DNA of 64,000 bases, taken from contig NZ_JAJVHF010000004.1 of assembly GCF_022171985.1 (NCBI RefSeq), forward strand, positions 124,001 through 188,000, in the 5' to 3' direction. This DNA comes from Huaxiibacter chinensis. Its GTDB lineage: Bacteria; Pseudomonadota; Gammaproteobacteria; Enterobacterales; Enterobacteriaceae. Shown in pieces: positions 42,834 to 54,750 of the stretch. The notes beneath the pieces were generated by a model that had not been told where the DNA came from, ran no database searches, and saw nothing but the letters and a program-made list of their open reading frames with translations. The position numbers and the translations under genes are program-made. Position 1 is the first letter of the stretch; each line of letters starts with the position of its first letter.

Positions 42834-43421
42834 ATGCACAACTTAGTCTCCCCCGTGAGAAATCTACAACAACAGCTGCTCTCCGACGACTGGTATACCC
42901 TCAACAAATATACCTTTGAACTGCGCCGCAGAGACGGCAGCTGGCAGCAGCAAAGCCGCGAAGCCTATGATCGAGGAAACGGAGCCGTGGTGTTGCTCTT
43001 CAACCGTGAGAAGAAAACCGTGGTATTGACCCGGCAGTTCCGCTTGCCGGCTTATATCAGCGGTCACGACGGCTTCTTGATAGAAGCGGCAGCGGGATTA
43101 CTCGATAACACCTCACCCGAGAAGCGTATTATCGCAGAAGCGGAAGAAGAGACCGGGTTTCGCATTTCACAGATTGAAAAAGTCTTTACCGCTTTTATGA
43201 GCCCAGGCTCCGTAACGGAAAAGCTGTGGTTTTTCATTGCGGAATATACCGAGGCGGACCGCCTGAGTGACGGCGGCGGCCTGGAAGAAGAGGGCGAAGA
43301 CATTGAGGTGCTGGAGTGGCCGCTGAACCGGGCACTGGAGGCCATCTCGACGGGTGAAATCATGGATGCGAAAACCATTATGCTTCTGCAACATGTTGCG
43401 CTCACCCGGATGGTGCGTTAA
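42834..43421 (+). CDS. NudK-like Nudix hydrolase
   Basis: A 195-residue Nudix protein resembling E. coli NudK (GDP-mannose and ADP-sugar hydrolase): YTLNKYTFELRRRDGSWQQQSREAYDRGNGAVVLLFNREKKTVVLTRQFR, then AAAGLLDNTSPEKRIIAEAEEETGFRI, MSPGSVTEKLWFFIAEY and DIEVLEWPL. The Nudix box keeps the EExTGF end, but its usual RE pair reads AE. The start at 42834 follows CAGGAG and fits the family; the frame is open far upstream to 42489, antisense to the DeoR gene, which I reject. Substrate unproven; a second nudK elsewhere would make this a paralogue. Confidence 0.85.
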   Translation: MHNLVSPVRNLQQQLLSDDWYTLNKYTFELRRRDGSWQQQSREAYDRGNGAVVLLFNREKKTVVLTRQFRLPAYISGHDGFLIEAAAGLLDNTSPEKRIIAEAEEETGFRISQIEKVFTAFMSPGSVTEKLWFFIAEYTEADRLSDGGGLEEEGEDIEVLEWPLNRALEAISTGEIMDAKTIMLLQHVALTRMVR

Positions 43422-44062
43422 CTCATTGCTAATGTCTTGCACGTCACCCCGCCAGGAAGGTGGGGTGAGTAATTTGTCTGTTTGCGACATAAAGCACATT
43501 TCACTCTTTTTTGACGTCAATGCCGATAATGCGCGCATTGACGATCTTAATCACAAAATTACGCACTGAGAAATGCCATTTTTACAGTGTTTGTTTTTTG
43601 TTAAAAATGTTTCTTCGGTGTATTTTATTTCTAATTATTCATTAACTAAATTTTGATATTGAATGTATTTGCAGTGTGAATATGTGATGACCGCAACGCT
43701 TTTTCAGGAAGAAATAAATAGGTTATTGGCATATTTGATAAATTACAAAAATGTTTAAAGGAAATATTGCTTATTTAAGCAGCGCTAATTGGCTGAATTA
43801 TCGTCGTTATTACTCTTCGCAGGGAATGATAAATACACAGCGGTTATCGCCATAAAATATTTTCATCCCGCTATTATTTATTGATCGATATCAGTGAATG
43901 AGCGAGTTATTTTTATATAACTAAATGATTTTATTGAGTTATTTTGCTGTAATTTTAAAGCGTAAGCATGAGTAAAAGTAATTTGTGAGTAACAGCACAT
44001 ACCCCCATTGGACATAATGGTTAGAATTCTGCATCGGGATAAGGAAATAAGCGCAGAATAAA
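43422..44062. other. AT-rich spacer upstream of tdcA; no tdcR seen
   Basis: These 641 bases are strongly AT-rich and hold no convincing gene. In E. coli the divergent tdcR lies upstream of tdcA; the only minus-strand frame here (to 44072) covers the tdcA promoter and is not recognisable. The right end carries the CRP site and promoter of tdc. The AT richness suits H-NS or IHF binding, but I did not define a site. Confidence 0.6.
43984..44033 (+). promoter_or_regulatory. tdc operon promoter with CRP site
   Basis: TGTGA-GTAACA-GCACA at 43984-43999 matches CRP at nine of ten positions. TAGAAT at 44022-44027 is a likely -10, which puts the CRP centre near -42, as at class II CRP promoters and as known for E. 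coli tdc. Start of transcription is inferred. Confidence 0.75.
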
Positions 44063-45001
44063 ATGAACACAATTATTCTACCGAAAACACAACACCTCGT
44101 TGTATTTCAGGAAGTCATAAAAAGTGGCTCCATTGGCGCTGCTGCCAGGCAACTGGGTCTGACACAACCGGCCGTTAGCAAAATCATCAACGACATCGAA
44201 TCCTATTTTGGCGTAGAGCTGATTGTGCGTAAAAACACCGGGGTGAAGCTGACCAGTGCAGGGCAAACGTTGCTCGCGTACTCCGAATCCATCACCCGCG
44301 AAATGAAAAACATGGTGAGCGAGATGAGTACGCTGAGCTTCAGCACCGTTATCGATGTGTCGTTTGGTTATCCATCGCTGATTGGTTTCACGTTTCTCTC
44401 CAGTATGATCAAAAAGTTCAAGGAAGTGTTTCCTAAGGCCCGCGTCTCGATGTTCGAAGCGCAGCTCTCCTCGTTCCTGCCCGCCATCCGCGATGGGCGT
44501 CTGGATTTCGCCATCGGAACATTGAGTGATGAAATGCTGTTGCAGGATCTGCACGTTGAGCCGCTGTTTGAGTCCGAGTTTGTGCTCGTCGCCAGCAAAT
44601 CACGAACGTGCATCGGTTCGACAACCCTGGCATCGCTCACGCATGAACAGTGGGTGATGCCGCAAACCGATATGGGCTACTACAAAGAACTCTTAACCAC
44701 CCTTCAGAATAACCACATCAGCATTGAAAACATTGTCCAGACCGATTCCGTCGTCACTATCTATAACCTGGTGTTAAACGCCGATTACCTCACGGTCATT
44801 CCGCGTGACATGGTGACGCCCTTCGGTTCCGATCAATTTGTGGTTTTACCGGTGGAAGATGAATTACCCGTTGCACGCTATGCGGCGGTGTGGTCGAAAA
44901 ATTATCGTATTAAAAAATCCGCTTCGGTATTAGTGGAGTTAGCGAAGCAATATTCCGCACAAAATAGTGAAAGGCGAAAACAACTGTCCAGAGCTGAATA
45001 A
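44063..45001 (+). CDS. tdcA: LysR-type activator TdcA
   Basis: TdcA activates the tdc operon for anaerobic threonine and serine breakdown. The 312 residues have an N-terminal LysR helix-turn-helix (LVVFQEVIKSGSIGAAARQLGLTQPAVSKIINDIESYFGVELIVRKNTGVKLT) and a C-terminal effector domain. Length equals E. coli TdcA. It is the first gene of tdcABCDE; 99 bases separate it from tdcB. Confidence 0.96.
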   Translation: MNTIILPKTQHLVVFQEVIKSGSIGAAARQLGLTQPAVSKIINDIESYFGVELIVRKNTGVKLTSAGQTLLAYSESITREMKNMVSEMSTLSFSTVIDVSFGYPSLIGFTFLSSMIKKFKEVFPKARVSMFEAQLSSFLPAIRDGRLDFAIGTLSDEMLLQDLHVEPLFESEFVLVASKSRTCIGSTTLASLTHEQWVMPQTDMGYYKELLTTLQNNHISIENIVQTDSVVTIYNLVLNADYLTVIPRDMVTPFGSDQFVVLPVEDELPVARYAAVWSKNYRIKKSASVLVELAKQYSAQNSERRKQLSRAE

Positions 45002-45100
45002 TATACCGAACGCATCAGTTTTAAGACACCCGGCGAAAACGAGTATTTCGTCGATACCCAGACTTTGCTTAAAGAAATTAATTATTATAAAGAGGATTCT

Positions 45101-46090
45101 ATGCACATTACTTACGATCTTCCGGTTACGATTCAAGAAATACAGGCTGCCCGCAAACGGCTCGAAGGAAAGATTTATAAAACAGGCATGCCCCGGTCGA
45201 ATTATTTAAGCGAGCGTTGCAAAGGCGAGATATACCTCAAGTTTGAAAATATGCAGCGTACGGGGTCGTTTAAAATTCGCGGTGCGTTCAATAAATTAAG
45301 TTCATTAACGGAAGCGGAAAGACGCAAAGGCGTGGTCGCCTGTTCAGCCGGTAACCACGCGCAGGGCGTTTCACTCTCCTGTGCCATGCTGGGCATCGAC
45401 GGCAAGGTGGTCATGCCGCTGGGGGCGCCGAAATCCAAAGTCGCCGCAACGCGAGATTATTCCGCAGAAGTGTTCCTTCACGGGGAAAATTTTAACGATA
45501 CCATCGCCAAAGTCAGTGAAATTGTGGAGATGGAAGGCCGTATCTTCATCCCGCCCTACGATGATGCATTAGTCATCGCCGGGCAGGGGACGATTGGCCT
45601 CGAAATTCTTGAAGATCTGTATGACGTCGACAACGTCATCGTCCCTATTGGCGGCGGTGGCCTGATTGCCGGTATCGCGACGGCCATTAAATCCGTCAAT
45701 CCTACAATTAATATTATCGGCGTGCAGGCTGAAAACGTGCACGGCATGGCCGCATCCTATTATGCCGGTGAAATAATGAATCATCGTACCACCAGTACGT
45801 TAGCGGATGGTTGCGATGTTTCCCGCCCGGGGAAATTAACCTTCGAAATTGTTCGTGAATTAGTCGATGACATTGTGCTGGTCAGTGAAGACGATATTCG
45901 TAACAGCATGATTGCGCTAATTCAGCGAAATAAAGTGGTTACCGAAGGCGCAGGCGCGCTGGCAACCGCTGCCCTGTTAAGTGGAAAACTGGATCACTAT
46001 ATTCAGGGCCGGAAAACCGTGAGCATTATTTCCGGCGGCAATATTGATCTCTCTCGCGTATCACAAATTACCGGCTTCGCTGACGCCTGA
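45101..46090 (+). CDS. tdcB: Catabolic threonine dehydratase TdcB
   Basis: TdcB is the AMP-activated, PLP-dependent enzyme that turns L-threonine into 2-oxobutyrate and ammonia (also serine to pyruvate). The 329 residues have the PLP lysine K58 in [22 protein letters not shown], and the phosphate-binding loop [10 protein letters not shown]. It lacks the C-terminal regulatory domain of the biosynthetic IlvA, as expected. The ATG at 45101 follows AGAGGA; the frame extends upstream without family support. Confidence 0.97.
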   Translation: MHITYDLPVTIQEIQAARKRLEGKIYKTGMPRSNYLSERCKGEIYLKFENMQRTGSFKIRGAFNKLSSLTEAERRKGVVACSAGNHAQGVSLSCAMLGIDGKVVMPLGAPKSKVAATRDYSAEVFLHGENFNDTIAKVSEIVEMEGRIFIPPYDDALVIAGQGTIGLEILEDLYDVDNVIVPIGGGGLIAGIATAIKSVNPTINIIGVQAENVHGMAASYYAGEIMNHRTTSTLADGCDVSRPGKLTFEIVRELVDDIVLVSEDDIRNSMIALIQRNKVVTEGAGALATAALLSGKLDHYIQGRKTVSIISGGNIDLSRVSQITGFADA

Positions 46091-46098
46091 AAGGATAA

Positions 46099-47433
<1,335 letters not shown>

Positions 47434-47464
47434 TTTTTTAGCTCAGGAAGAGCGGAGTAATGAG

Positions 47465-48673
47465 ATGAATGAATTTCCGGTTGTATTGGTGATTAACTGT
47501 GGATCGTCCTCTGTGAAGTTTTCCGTACTGGATGCGGCAAGCGGCGACGCACTGGTCACGGGATTGGTCGACGGCGTGAATACAGAGAACGCCTTTATTT
47601 CCGTGAATGGGGGCGAGCCAGCACCGCTGGCTCGCAAGGACTACGAAGGGGCGCTGGCAGCCATCGCCCTGGAGCTGGAAAAGCGCGATTTAGTGGACAG
47701 CGTGGCGTTGATTGGTCATCGCATCGCCCACGGCGGCAGCCTTTTTAGCGAGTCCACCCTCATCACTGACGACGTTATTGAGCAGATCCGCACGGTGTCG
47801 TCGCTGGCACCGTTACATAACTACGCCAACCTCAGCGGTGTGGAAGCCGCACAGCAGCTTTTCCCTGGCATCCAGCAGGTGGCGGTGTTCGACACCAGTT
47901 TCCACCAGACGCTTTCGCCACCCGCCTATTTGTACGGCCTGCCGTATCGCTATTTTGAAGAGCTGGGCGTGCGTCGCTACGGTTTTCACGGTACCTCGCA
48001 CCGCTATGTTTCCCTGCAGGCCCTGACGCTGTTGGATGTGCCTCAGGAAGACAGCGGGCTGGTGATTGCCCATCTGGGGAACGGGGCATCGATCTGTGCG
48101 GTAAAAAACGGAAAAAGCGTGGATACCTCCATGGGCATGACCCCGCTGGAAGGGCTCATGATGGGGACCCGCTGCGGCGACGTCGATTTCGGGGCCATGG
48201 CGTGGATTGCCCAGCAAACGGGACAATCTTTTGAGGATCTCGAACGCGTGGCCAATAAAGAGTCTGGATTGCTTGGTCTTTCCGGTCTCTCTTCTGACCT
48301 GCGTACTCTGGAAAAAGCGTGGCAGGAAGGACACGAGCGCGCGCGACTGGCGATTGAAACTTTTGTCCATCGTATTGCACGTCACATCGCCGGACATGCA
48401 GCGTCTCTGCATCGGCTCGACGGCATCGTGTTTACCGGCGGCATTGGCGAAAACTCCCGGCTTATTCGCCACCTGGTGATGGAACGTCTGGCGGTGTTCG
48501 GCATTGAGATCGATCCGGTAAAAAATGCCCAGCCAAACAGCTCAGGCGAGCGGATCGTCACTACGCCGACCTCCCGTGCCGCCTGCGTCGTGATCCCCAC
48601 TAACGAAGAAAAAATGATCGCACTGGATGCCCTCCGTCTTGGAAAGGACTGTCTGGCTGCGGCGTACGTCTGA
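47465..48673 (+). CDS. tdcD: Propionate kinase TdcD
   Basis: TdcD makes ATP and propionate from propionyl phosphate and ADP, the energy-yielding end of threonine fermentation. The 402-residue ASKHA-fold kinase has the acetate-kinase family motifs [48 protein letters not shown] and FTGGIGENS. Length equals E. coli. It lies between tdcC and tdcE with short spacers. Confidence 0.96.
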   Translation: MNEFPVVLVINCGSSSVKFSVLDAASGDALVTGLVDGVNTENAFISVNGGEPAPLARKDYEGALAAIALELEKRDLVDSVALIGHRIAHGGSLFSESTLITDDVIEQIRTVSSLAPLHNYANLSGVEAAQQLFPGIQQVAVFDTSFHQTLSPPAYLYGLPYRYFEELGVRRYGFHGTSHRYVSLQALTLLDVPQEDSGLVIAHLGNGASICAVKNGKSVDTSMGMTPLEGLMMGTRCGDVDFGAMAWIAQQTGQSFEDLERVANKESGLLGLSGLSSDLRTLEKAWQEGHERARLAIETFVHRIARHIAGHAASLHRLDGIVFTGGIGENSRLIRHLVMERLAVFGIEIDPVKNAQPNSSGERIVTTPTSRAACVVIPTNEEKMIALDALRLGKDCLAAAYV

Positions 48674-48688
48674 TACAGAGAGAAAATC

Positions 48689-50983
48689 ATGAAGGTAACG
48701 ATTGATACCCGCATCGCCCCCTACAGCGACGCGTGGGCCGGTTTTCGCGGCAATGACTGGCAGGACAGTATTAACGTGCGCGATTTTATTCAGCACAACT
48801 ATACCCCGTACGAAGGCGACGAATCGTTTCTTGCGCAGGCGACGCCTGCTACGACGGCGTTGTGGCAAAAAGTGATGGAGGGGATTCGTCAGGAAAATGC
48901 GACCCACGCCCCTGTCGATTTTGATCTGAATATTGCCACGACGATCACGGCTCACGGCCCGGGATACATCGATAAGAAACGGGAAACGATCGTGGGTCTG
49001 CAAACGGATCAACCGCTGAAGCGAGCGCTGCATCCGTACGGCGGGATCAACATGATCCGCAGCTCGTTCGAAGCCTACGGTCGCGAAATGGACCCGCAGT
49101 TTGAGTATGTGTTCACCCATCTGCGGAAAACCCACAATCAGGGGGTCTTTGACGTCTACTCGCCGGAGATGATGCGCTGCCGTAAATCCGGCGTGCTCAC
49201 GGGCCTGCCGGATGGTTACGGGCGAGGGCGTATTATTGGCGATTATCGCCGCGTGGCGCTTTATGGGATCCGCTATCTGGTGAACGAGCGCGAATGCCAG
49301 TTTGCCGACCTCCAGCCGAAGATGGAGCGGGGCGAAGATCTCGAGGCCACCATCCGCCTGCGTGAGGAGTTAGCGGAACATAAACGCGCCCTGCTGCAGA
49401 TCCAGCAGATGGCGGCCGCGTACGGCTACGATATCTCTCGTCCGGCGATGAACGCGCAGGAGGCGGTGCAGTGGCTCTACTTCGCCTACCTCGCTGCCGT
49501 GAAGTCGCAAAATGGCGGGGCCATGTCGCTCGGGCGCACCGCGACCTTCCTCGATATTTATATTGAACGCGATATGCAGGCAGGGCGTCTGAATGAGATC
49601 CAGGCGCAGGAGCTGATCGACCATTTCATCATGAAAATCCGCATGGTGCGTTTCCTGCGCACGCCGGAGTTCGATACCCTTTTCTCAGGCGATCCGATTT
49701 GGGCCACGGAAGTAATCGGCGGTATGGGGCTGGATGGCCGGACGCTGGTCAGCAAATCGTCGTTCCGTTACCTGCACACGCTGCACACTATGGGGCCTGC
49801 ACCCGAACCCAACCTGACGATCCTCTGGTCAGAGAAACTCCCGATCGCCTTTAAGAAATATGCCGCAGAAATGTCCATTGCCACGTCGTCATTGCAGTAT
49901 GAAAACGACGATCTGATGCGCGTGGATTTTGACAGCGATGATTACGCCATTGCCTGCTGCGTCAGCCCGATGGTTATCGGCAAGCAGATGCAGTTCTTTG
50001 GTGCGCGTGCCAACCTGGCGAAAACGCTGCTGTACGCCATCAACGGCGGGGTGGACGAGAAGCTGAAGATCCAGGTCGGGCCTAAAACCGACCCGCTGCT
50101 GGATGACGTGCTGGATTATGAAACCGTCATGGCGAGCCTGGATCATTTTATGGACTGGCTGGCCGTACAGTATGTCAGCGCGTTAAACCTCATCCACTAT
50201 ATGCATGATAAATACAGCTATGAAACCTCGCTGATGGCGCTGCACGACCGCGACGTACACCGCACTATGGCGTGCGGGATTGCCGGTCTGTCGGTGGCGG
50301 CGGATTCACTCTCGGCAATTAAATATGCCGCCGTGAAACCGGTACGTGACCATACCGGGCTGGCGGTCGATTTTGTGATAGAAGGAGAGTACCCGCAGTA
50401 CGGCAATAACGACGATCGCGTGGACAGCATCGCCTGCGATCTGGTTGAGCGCTTTATGAAAAAAATTCAGGCGCTTCCGACGTACCGCAACGCGGTGCCG
50501 ACGCAGTCGATCCTGACCATCACCTCCAACGTGGTCTACGGTCAGAAGACCGGTAACACGCCGGATGGTCGTCGTGGTGGGACGCCGTTTGCGCCTGGCG
50601 CTAACCCGATGCATGGACGCGACCGCAAGGGGGCGGTTGCCTCGTTGACCTCGGTGGCGAAGCTGCCGTTCACCTACGCCAAAGACGGCATCTCGTACAC
50701 GTTTTCCATTGTGCCGCAGGCGCTGGGTAAAGACGAAGGGGTGCGTAAAACCAATCTGGTGGGCCTGCTGGACGGTTATTTCCATCATGAAGCCTCCATT
50801 GAAGGCGGCCAGCACCTGAACGTGAATGTCATGAACCGGGAAATGCTGATGGACGCCATTGCCCATCCGGACAATTACCCTAATCTGACGATCCGGGTTT
50901 CAGGGTATGCCGTGCGGTTTAATGCGCTGACGCGCGAGCAGCAGCAGGACGTCATTTCACGAACCTTTACCGAGGCGATTTAA
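48689..50983 (+). CDS. tdcE: Keto-acid formate acetyltransferase TdcE (glycyl radical enzyme)
   Basis: TdcE is a pyruvate-formate-lyase-like glycyl radical enzyme that splits 2-oxobutyrate and CoA into propionyl-CoA and formate, and also acts on pyruvate. The 764 residues equal E. coli TdcE. The adjacent catalytic cysteines are C423-C424 in AIACCVSPM; the radical glycine is G739 in [10 protein letters not shown] near the C-terminus. It needs a radical-SAM activase (PflA type), which is not in this window. A terminator follows directly, so the operon ends here without tdcF or tdcG. Confidence 0.97.
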   Translation: MKVTIDTRIAPYSDAWAGFRGNDWQDSINVRDFIQHNYTPYEGDESFLAQATPATTALWQKVMEGIRQENATHAPVDFDLNIATTITAHGPGYIDKKRETIVGLQTDQPLKRALHPYGGINMIRSSFEAYGREMDPQFEYVFTHLRKTHNQGVFDVYSPEMMRCRKSGVLTGLPDGYGRGRIIGDYRRVALYGIRYLVNERECQFADLQPKMERGEDLEATIRLREELAEHKRALLQIQQMAAAYGYDISRPAMNAQEAVQWLYFAYLAAVKSQNGGAMSLGRTATFLDIYIERDMQAGRLNEIQAQELIDHFIMKIRMVRFLRTPEFDTLFSGDPIWATEVIGGMGLDGRTLVSKSSFRYLHTLHTMGPAPEPNLTILWSEKLPIAFKKYAAEMSIATSSLQYENDDLMRVDFDSDDYAIACCVSPMVIGKQMQFFGARANLAKTLLYAINGGVDEKLKIQVGPKTDPLLDDVLDYETVMASLDHFMDWLAVQYVSALNLIHYMHDKYSYETSLMALHDRDVHRTMACGIAGLSVAADSLSAIKYAAVKPVRDHTGLAVDFVIEGEYPQYGNNDDRVDSIACDLVERFMKKIQALPTYRNAVPTQSILTITSNVVYGQKTGNTPDGRRGGTPFAPGANPMHGRDRKGAVASLTSVAKLPFTYAKDGISYTFSIVPQALGKDEGVRKTNLVGLLDGYFHHEASIEGGQHLNVNVMNREMLMDAIAHPDNYPNLTIRVSGYAVRFNALTREQQQDVISRTFTEAI

Positions 50984-50999
50984 ATCCGTGGCCTCTTTC

Positions 51000-51024
51000 A
51001 GCCCCCTCAAAAGGGGGCTTTTTT
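51000..51024 (+). terminator. Terminator of the tdc operon
   Basis: AGCCCCCT-CAAA-AGGGGGCT then TTTT, 17 bases after tdcE. Confidence 0.9.
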
Positions 51025-51104
51025 ATTTCGTGAAGCCCGTCACTTTTGGCAATTTTTTCTATTTCGTGTTCGATAAGAGAAAACTTTGCTTAACTTTGAG
51101 AAAG

Positions 51105-51130
51105 ACCTGATAAATTGTGTGGCTTTTTTC
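51105..51130 (+). promoter_or_regulatory. Possible CyuR (DecR) site upstream of cyuP
   Basis: AAATTGT at 51112-51118 followed by a T-rich arm partly resembles the motif I recall for the cysteine-responsive activator CyuR (formerly DecR/YbaO) at E. coli yhaO. Match is only partial and from memory. Confidence 0.3.
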
Positions 51131-51255
51131 TCTCACCTCCCCGGTATGATCGCTCCATTCCAATAATACGCGCCTGCAACCCTCACACTCATTATCGCTG
51201 ATGAGTGGAAACTCAAAATAATAACTGTCTACCCTACAAAATAAGCGAGAGCCCA

Positions 51256-52587
51256 ATGGATACGGCGACAAACAGCAGCGTAATAGTGAATGACTCCCCG
51301 GCGGCAAGGCGGGCGGGAATGAGTGAGCGTGAATGGCAGGACGCGATTAAATTCGACAGCAATGATACCGGCTGGATAATCATGAGTATCGGAATGGCGA
51401 TCGGCGCAGGGATTGTTTTTCTCCCGGTGCAGGTTGGTTTAATGGGTCTGTGGGTTTTCCTGCTTTCATCGATAATTGGTTATCCGGCCATGTATCTTTT
51501 TCAGCGGCTGTTTATTAACACGCTGGCAGAGTCACCCGAATGTAAAGATTACCCAAGCGTCATTAGCGGCTATCTGGGCAAAAACTGGGGCATCTTATTA
51601 GGCGCGCTCTATTTTGTGATGCTGGTGATCTGGATGTTTGTTTACTCCACGGCCATCACCAACGACAGCGCCTCTTATTTGCATACCTTTGGCGTGACGG
51701 AAGGTCTGCTGTCCGAAAATCCGTTCTACGGTCTGTTTCTTATTTGTATTCTGGTAGCGATTTCTTCGCGCGGTGAAAAGCTGCTGTTTAAAGTCTCCAG
51801 CCTGATGGTGCTGACGAAGCTGTTTGTGGTGGCGGCGCTGGGGCTGTCGATGATAGGGCTTTGGCATCTGGCAAACGTGGGCATGCTGCCCCCGATGGGC
51901 CTGCTGATTAAAAACGCCATTATTACGCTGCCCTTCACCTTAACGTCGATTCTGTTTATTCAGACCTTAAGCCCGATGGTCATTTCCTATCGTTCACGTT
52001 CGACCTCCATTGAGGTGGCACGCCATAAAGCGCTACGGGCGATGAATATCGCGTTTGCCATTCTGTTTGTGACGGTCTTTTTCTATGCGGTGTCGTTCAC
52101 GCTCGCCATGGGGCATGACGAAGCGGTAAAAGCCTACGAGCAAAATATCTCCGCCCTGGCGATTGCGGCGCAGTTTATTAGCGGTGACGGCGCGGGCTGG
52201 GTAAAAATCGTCAGCGTGATCCTGAATATTTTTGCCGTAATGACCGCCTTCTTTGGCGTCTATCTGGGCTTTCGCGAAGCGACGCAGGGCATCGTAATGA
52301 ATATTCTGCGCCGTAAGATGCCTGCGGACAAAATTAATGAACGCAGCGTGCAGCGCGGCATTATGCTTTTCGCCATTCTGCTGGCCTGGAGCGCCATCGT
52401 CTTAAATGCCCCGGTTCTGAGCTTCACCTCTATCTGTAGCCCGATCTTCGGCATGGTGGGATGCTTAATTCCGGCCTGGCTGGTCTATAAAGTCCCGGCG
52501 CTGCACAAATATAAAGGCGTATCGCTGGTGATCATTATTATCACCGGGTTGCTGCTGTGTGTTTCTCCTTTCCTCGCGTTCTCCTGA
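51256..52587 (+). CDS. cyuP: Cysteine/serine transporter CyuP (YhaO, DlsT)
   Basis: An HAAAP-family inner-membrane permease of 443 residues with about eleven hydrophobic segments; the glycine-rich first segment reads DTGWIIMSIGMAIGAGIVFLPVQVGLMG. The E. coli homologue is linked to uptake of cysteine and serine and is cotranscribed with cyuA, as here. I chose ATG 51256, which gives the E. coli length; the frame extends 17 codons upstream. It follows the tdc terminator by about 230 bases, so it has its own promoter. Confidence 0.92.
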   Translation: MDTATNSSVIVNDSPAARRAGMSEREWQDAIKFDSNDTGWIIMSIGMAIGAGIVFLPVQVGLMGLWVFLLSSIIGYPAMYLFQRLFINTLAESPECKDYPSVISGYLGKNWGILLGALYFVMLVIWMFVYSTAITNDSASYLHTFGVTEGLLSENPFYGLFLICILVAISSRGEKLLFKVSSLMVLTKLFVVAALGLSMIGLWHLANVGMLPPMGLLIKNAIITLPFTLTSILFIQTLSPMVISYRSRSTSIEVARHKALRAMNIAFAILFVTVFFYAVSFTLAMGHDEAVKAYEQNISALAIAAQFISGDGAGWVKIVSVILNIFAVMTAFFGVYLGFREATQGIVMNILRRKMPADKINERSVQRGIMLFAILLAWSAIVLNAPVLSFTSICSPIFGMVGCLIPAWLVYKVPALHKYKGVSLVIIIITGLLLCVSPFLAFS

Positions 52588-52608
52588 GGTATGAATAAGG
52601 TTGTCACG

Positions 52609-53910
52609 ATGTCAGAGCAAATCAATCCTAAATGGACGCAGTTTATTCAGGCTGTACAGGAAGAAGTTAAACCGGCATTAGGCTGTACAGAACCCATTTC
52701 GCTGGCGCTGGCCTGTGCGATGGCTGCCGCGCGACTGTCCGGTGACGTCACGCACATCGAGGCCTGGGTTTCGCCTAATCTGATGAAAAATGGTTTAGGC
52801 GTGACGGTGCCCGGCACGGGTATGGTCGGGCTGCCTATTGCTGCCGCGCTGGGCGCTATCGGGGGAAATGCCCAGGCCGGGCTGGAGGTGCTGAAAGCGG
52901 CGTCTGATGACGCCATCGTCCGGGCAAAAGCCTTGCTTAACGCAGGAAAGGTCCAGGTCAATCTGCAGGACCCCTGTGAGGATATTCTCTACTCGCGGGC
53001 CTGTGTCTACGCAGGCAAAGCGTCTGCCAGCGTGACCATTGCCGGGGGCCATACCCGCGTGGTGCAGATTGTCTGTCAGGGGGAAACCTGTTTTTCCCTT
53101 GATGAGCAGCAGCAAAGCGGCACAGTCGATCCGCTCGGGGTGCTCGCGGATACCACGCTTGCGGAGATTCTGGAATTTGTCGAGCAGGCGCCGTTTTCGG
53201 CCATCCGCTTTATTCTTGAGGCCGCGCATCTGAATGACCGTCTTTCTCAGGAGGGATTGTCCGGCAAATGGGGGCTGCATATCGGCGCGACGTTACGTCA
53301 TCAGCAGCAGCGAGGGTTTATCGCGGAGGATGTCGGATCGTCGATTGTGATTCGTACCAGCGCCGCGTCGGATGCCAGAATGGGCGGCGCAACGCTGCCC
53401 GCCATGAGCAATTCCGGATCGGGTAACCAGGGCATTACGGCCACGATGCCGGTGCTGGTGGTGGCAGAACACCTAAAAGTCGACGAAGAGACGCTGGCGC
53501 GTGCGCTGATGCTCTCGCACCTGTCTGCCATCTATATCCATCACCAGCTTCCGCGTTTATCCGCACTGTGCGCGGCCACAACGGCAGCCATGGGCGCGGC
53601 GGCAGGGATGGCCTGGCTTCTGGACGGGCGCTATCAGGCGATTGCCATGGCGATAAGCAGCATGATCGGCGATGTCAGTGGAATGATCTGCGATGGCGCG
53701 TCGAATAGCTGTGCGATGAAGGTATCCACCAGCGTCAGCAGCGCGTGGAAAGCGGTGATGATGGCGCTGGAGAATACGGCTGTCACCGGCCATGAAGGCA
53801 TTGTTGCCCACGATGTGGAACACTCCATTGCTAACCTGTGTGCGCTGGCATGTCGGTCAATGCAGGCGACTGACCGACAAATTATCGAGATTATGGCGAG
53901 TAAAATTTAA
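52609..53910 (+). CDS. cyuA: L-cysteine desulfidase CyuA (YhaM)
   Basis: CyuA breaks down L-cysteine to pyruvate, ammonia and sulfide using a 4Fe-4S cluster, mainly in anaerobic cells. The 433-residue UPF0597 protein has [18 protein letters not shown] (Cys26) near the N-terminus, [25 protein letters not shown], and Cys-containing [11 protein letters not shown] further on, the expected Fe-S ligands and L-serine-dehydratase-alpha-like fold. Two starts exist: ATG 52591 lies 1 base after GAGGT, too close; ATG 52609 has AAGG at suitable distance and fits the family, so I chose it. Confidence 0.93.
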   Translation: MSEQINPKWTQFIQAVQEEVKPALGCTEPISLALACAMAAARLSGDVTHIEAWVSPNLMKNGLGVTVPGTGMVGLPIAAALGAIGGNAQAGLEVLKAASDDAIVRAKALLNAGKVQVNLQDPCEDILYSRACVYAGKASASVTIAGGHTRVVQIVCQGETCFSLDEQQQSGTVDPLGVLADTTLAEILEFVEQAPFSAIRFILEAAHLNDRLSQEGLSGKWGLHIGATLRHQQQRGFIAEDVGSSIVIRTSAASDARMGGATLPAMSNSGSGNQGITATMPVLVVAEHLKVDEETLARALMLSHLSAIYIHHQLPRLSALCAATTAAMGAAAGMAWLLDGRYQAIAMAISSMIGDVSGMICDGASNSCAMKVSTSVSSAWKAVMMALENTAVTGHEGIVAHDVEHSIANLCALACRSMQATDRQIIEIMASKI

Positions 53911-53916
53911 CGGTTT

Positions 53917-53940
53917 CCCTCTCCTTGCAAAGGAGAGGGG
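53917..53940. repeat. CCCTCTCC/GGAGAGGG hairpin after cyuA
   Basis: CCCTCTCCTT-GCA-AAGGAGAGGG between the convergent cyuA and yhaK. It resembles the hairpin at 16460-16485 and may end both transcripts. Confidence 0.6.
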
Positions 53941-53944
53941 GCGT

Positions 53945-54646
53945 TTACACGGGTAAATCAATCAACAGCGCGCGCAGCGGTGAATCAGCTACCAGCGTAA
54001 TATTCGCTTCATCACGAATAAACGCCCCGTCACCGCAGGTGAGCGCTTCTTTCTCTTCCGCATGCGTTAACGCGTGCACGGTGCCATGAATCGACTGCAG
54101 ATAAGCTCGCGGGCCGTGAAGCTGGAAACGGGCCTGCTCGCCTTTTTTCAGGTCGATATGGTGTATCCATGCCTGCTGGCGCAGTTGCAGACTCTCCTGA
54201 CTGCCGTCCGGCGAGGCGATAAGCTGCTGCTGGCCTCCCTGAAGGGTAACTTTTTGCACCAGCGGATTTTCGCGCTGTGGACAGGCATCCAGCCACAGCT
54301 GCATGCGGGTCAGCGTCTTATCTTTGCTGAGATTATGTTCGCTATAGCTAATACCGGGTTGCGTTGAGATAAGCAACGCTTCGCCTGCCTTCGCCTGGAC
54401 ATGATTGCCCTCGCTGTCGCGGTATTCTGCTTCGCCTTCCAGGATGATATTCAGGATATCCACTTTCGGATACGTGCGTGGCTGGAAGGAGGCCCCGGGT
54501 GCGAGCACTTCCTGATTCAGCACGCGCAGTGAGGCGTAACCGAGCAGTTTAGGGTCAAAGTAATGTCCAAATGAGAAGGTGTAGCGGGCCTGCAGCCAAC
54601 CGAAATCGGCCTGTCCGCACTGTTTTGCTGTTCTTGTCGTAATCAT
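53945..54646 (-). CDS. yhaK: Pirin-family (bicupin) protein YhaK
   Basis: A 233-residue pirin-like bicupin. Cupin motifs are FGHYFDPKLLGYASLRVLNQEVLAPGASFQPRTYPKVDILNIILEGEAEYRDSEG. The usual metal-site HPH of pirins reads QPRTYPK, so it may not bind metal in the pirin way. E. coli YhaK is reported as redox-sensitive; function otherwise unknown. It diverges from yhaJ across 104 bases and is convergent with cyuA. E. coli has yhaL here; the 34-base gap leaves no room for it. Confidence 0.92.
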   Translation of the reverse strand: MITTRTAKQCGQADFGWLQARYTFSFGHYFDPKLLGYASLRVLNQEVLAPGASFQPRTYPKVDILNIILEGEAEYRDSEGNHVQAKAGEALLISTQPGISYSEHNLSKDKTLTRMQLWLDACPQRENPLVQKVTLQGGQQQLIASPDGSQESLQLRQQAWIHHIDLKKGEQARFQLHGPRAYLQSIHGTVHALTHAEEKEALTCGDGAFIRDEANITLVADSPLRALLIDLPV

Positions 54647-54750
54647 AAAACTGCCCTCTCTTTACACTAAAACAATGGTAAAGGTATGGACGCTTCATTG
54701 TTAGCCAGATATTCTGCCCGGTATGTTCAAATTTCCTGAATGAGAACGAA

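Noticed and set aside
43878-44072. Minus-strand 64-residue frame as a candidate tdcR
   Set aside because: It covers the tdcA promoter and CRP site, starts inside tdcA, lacks a ribosome-binding site and is not recognisable as TdcR.
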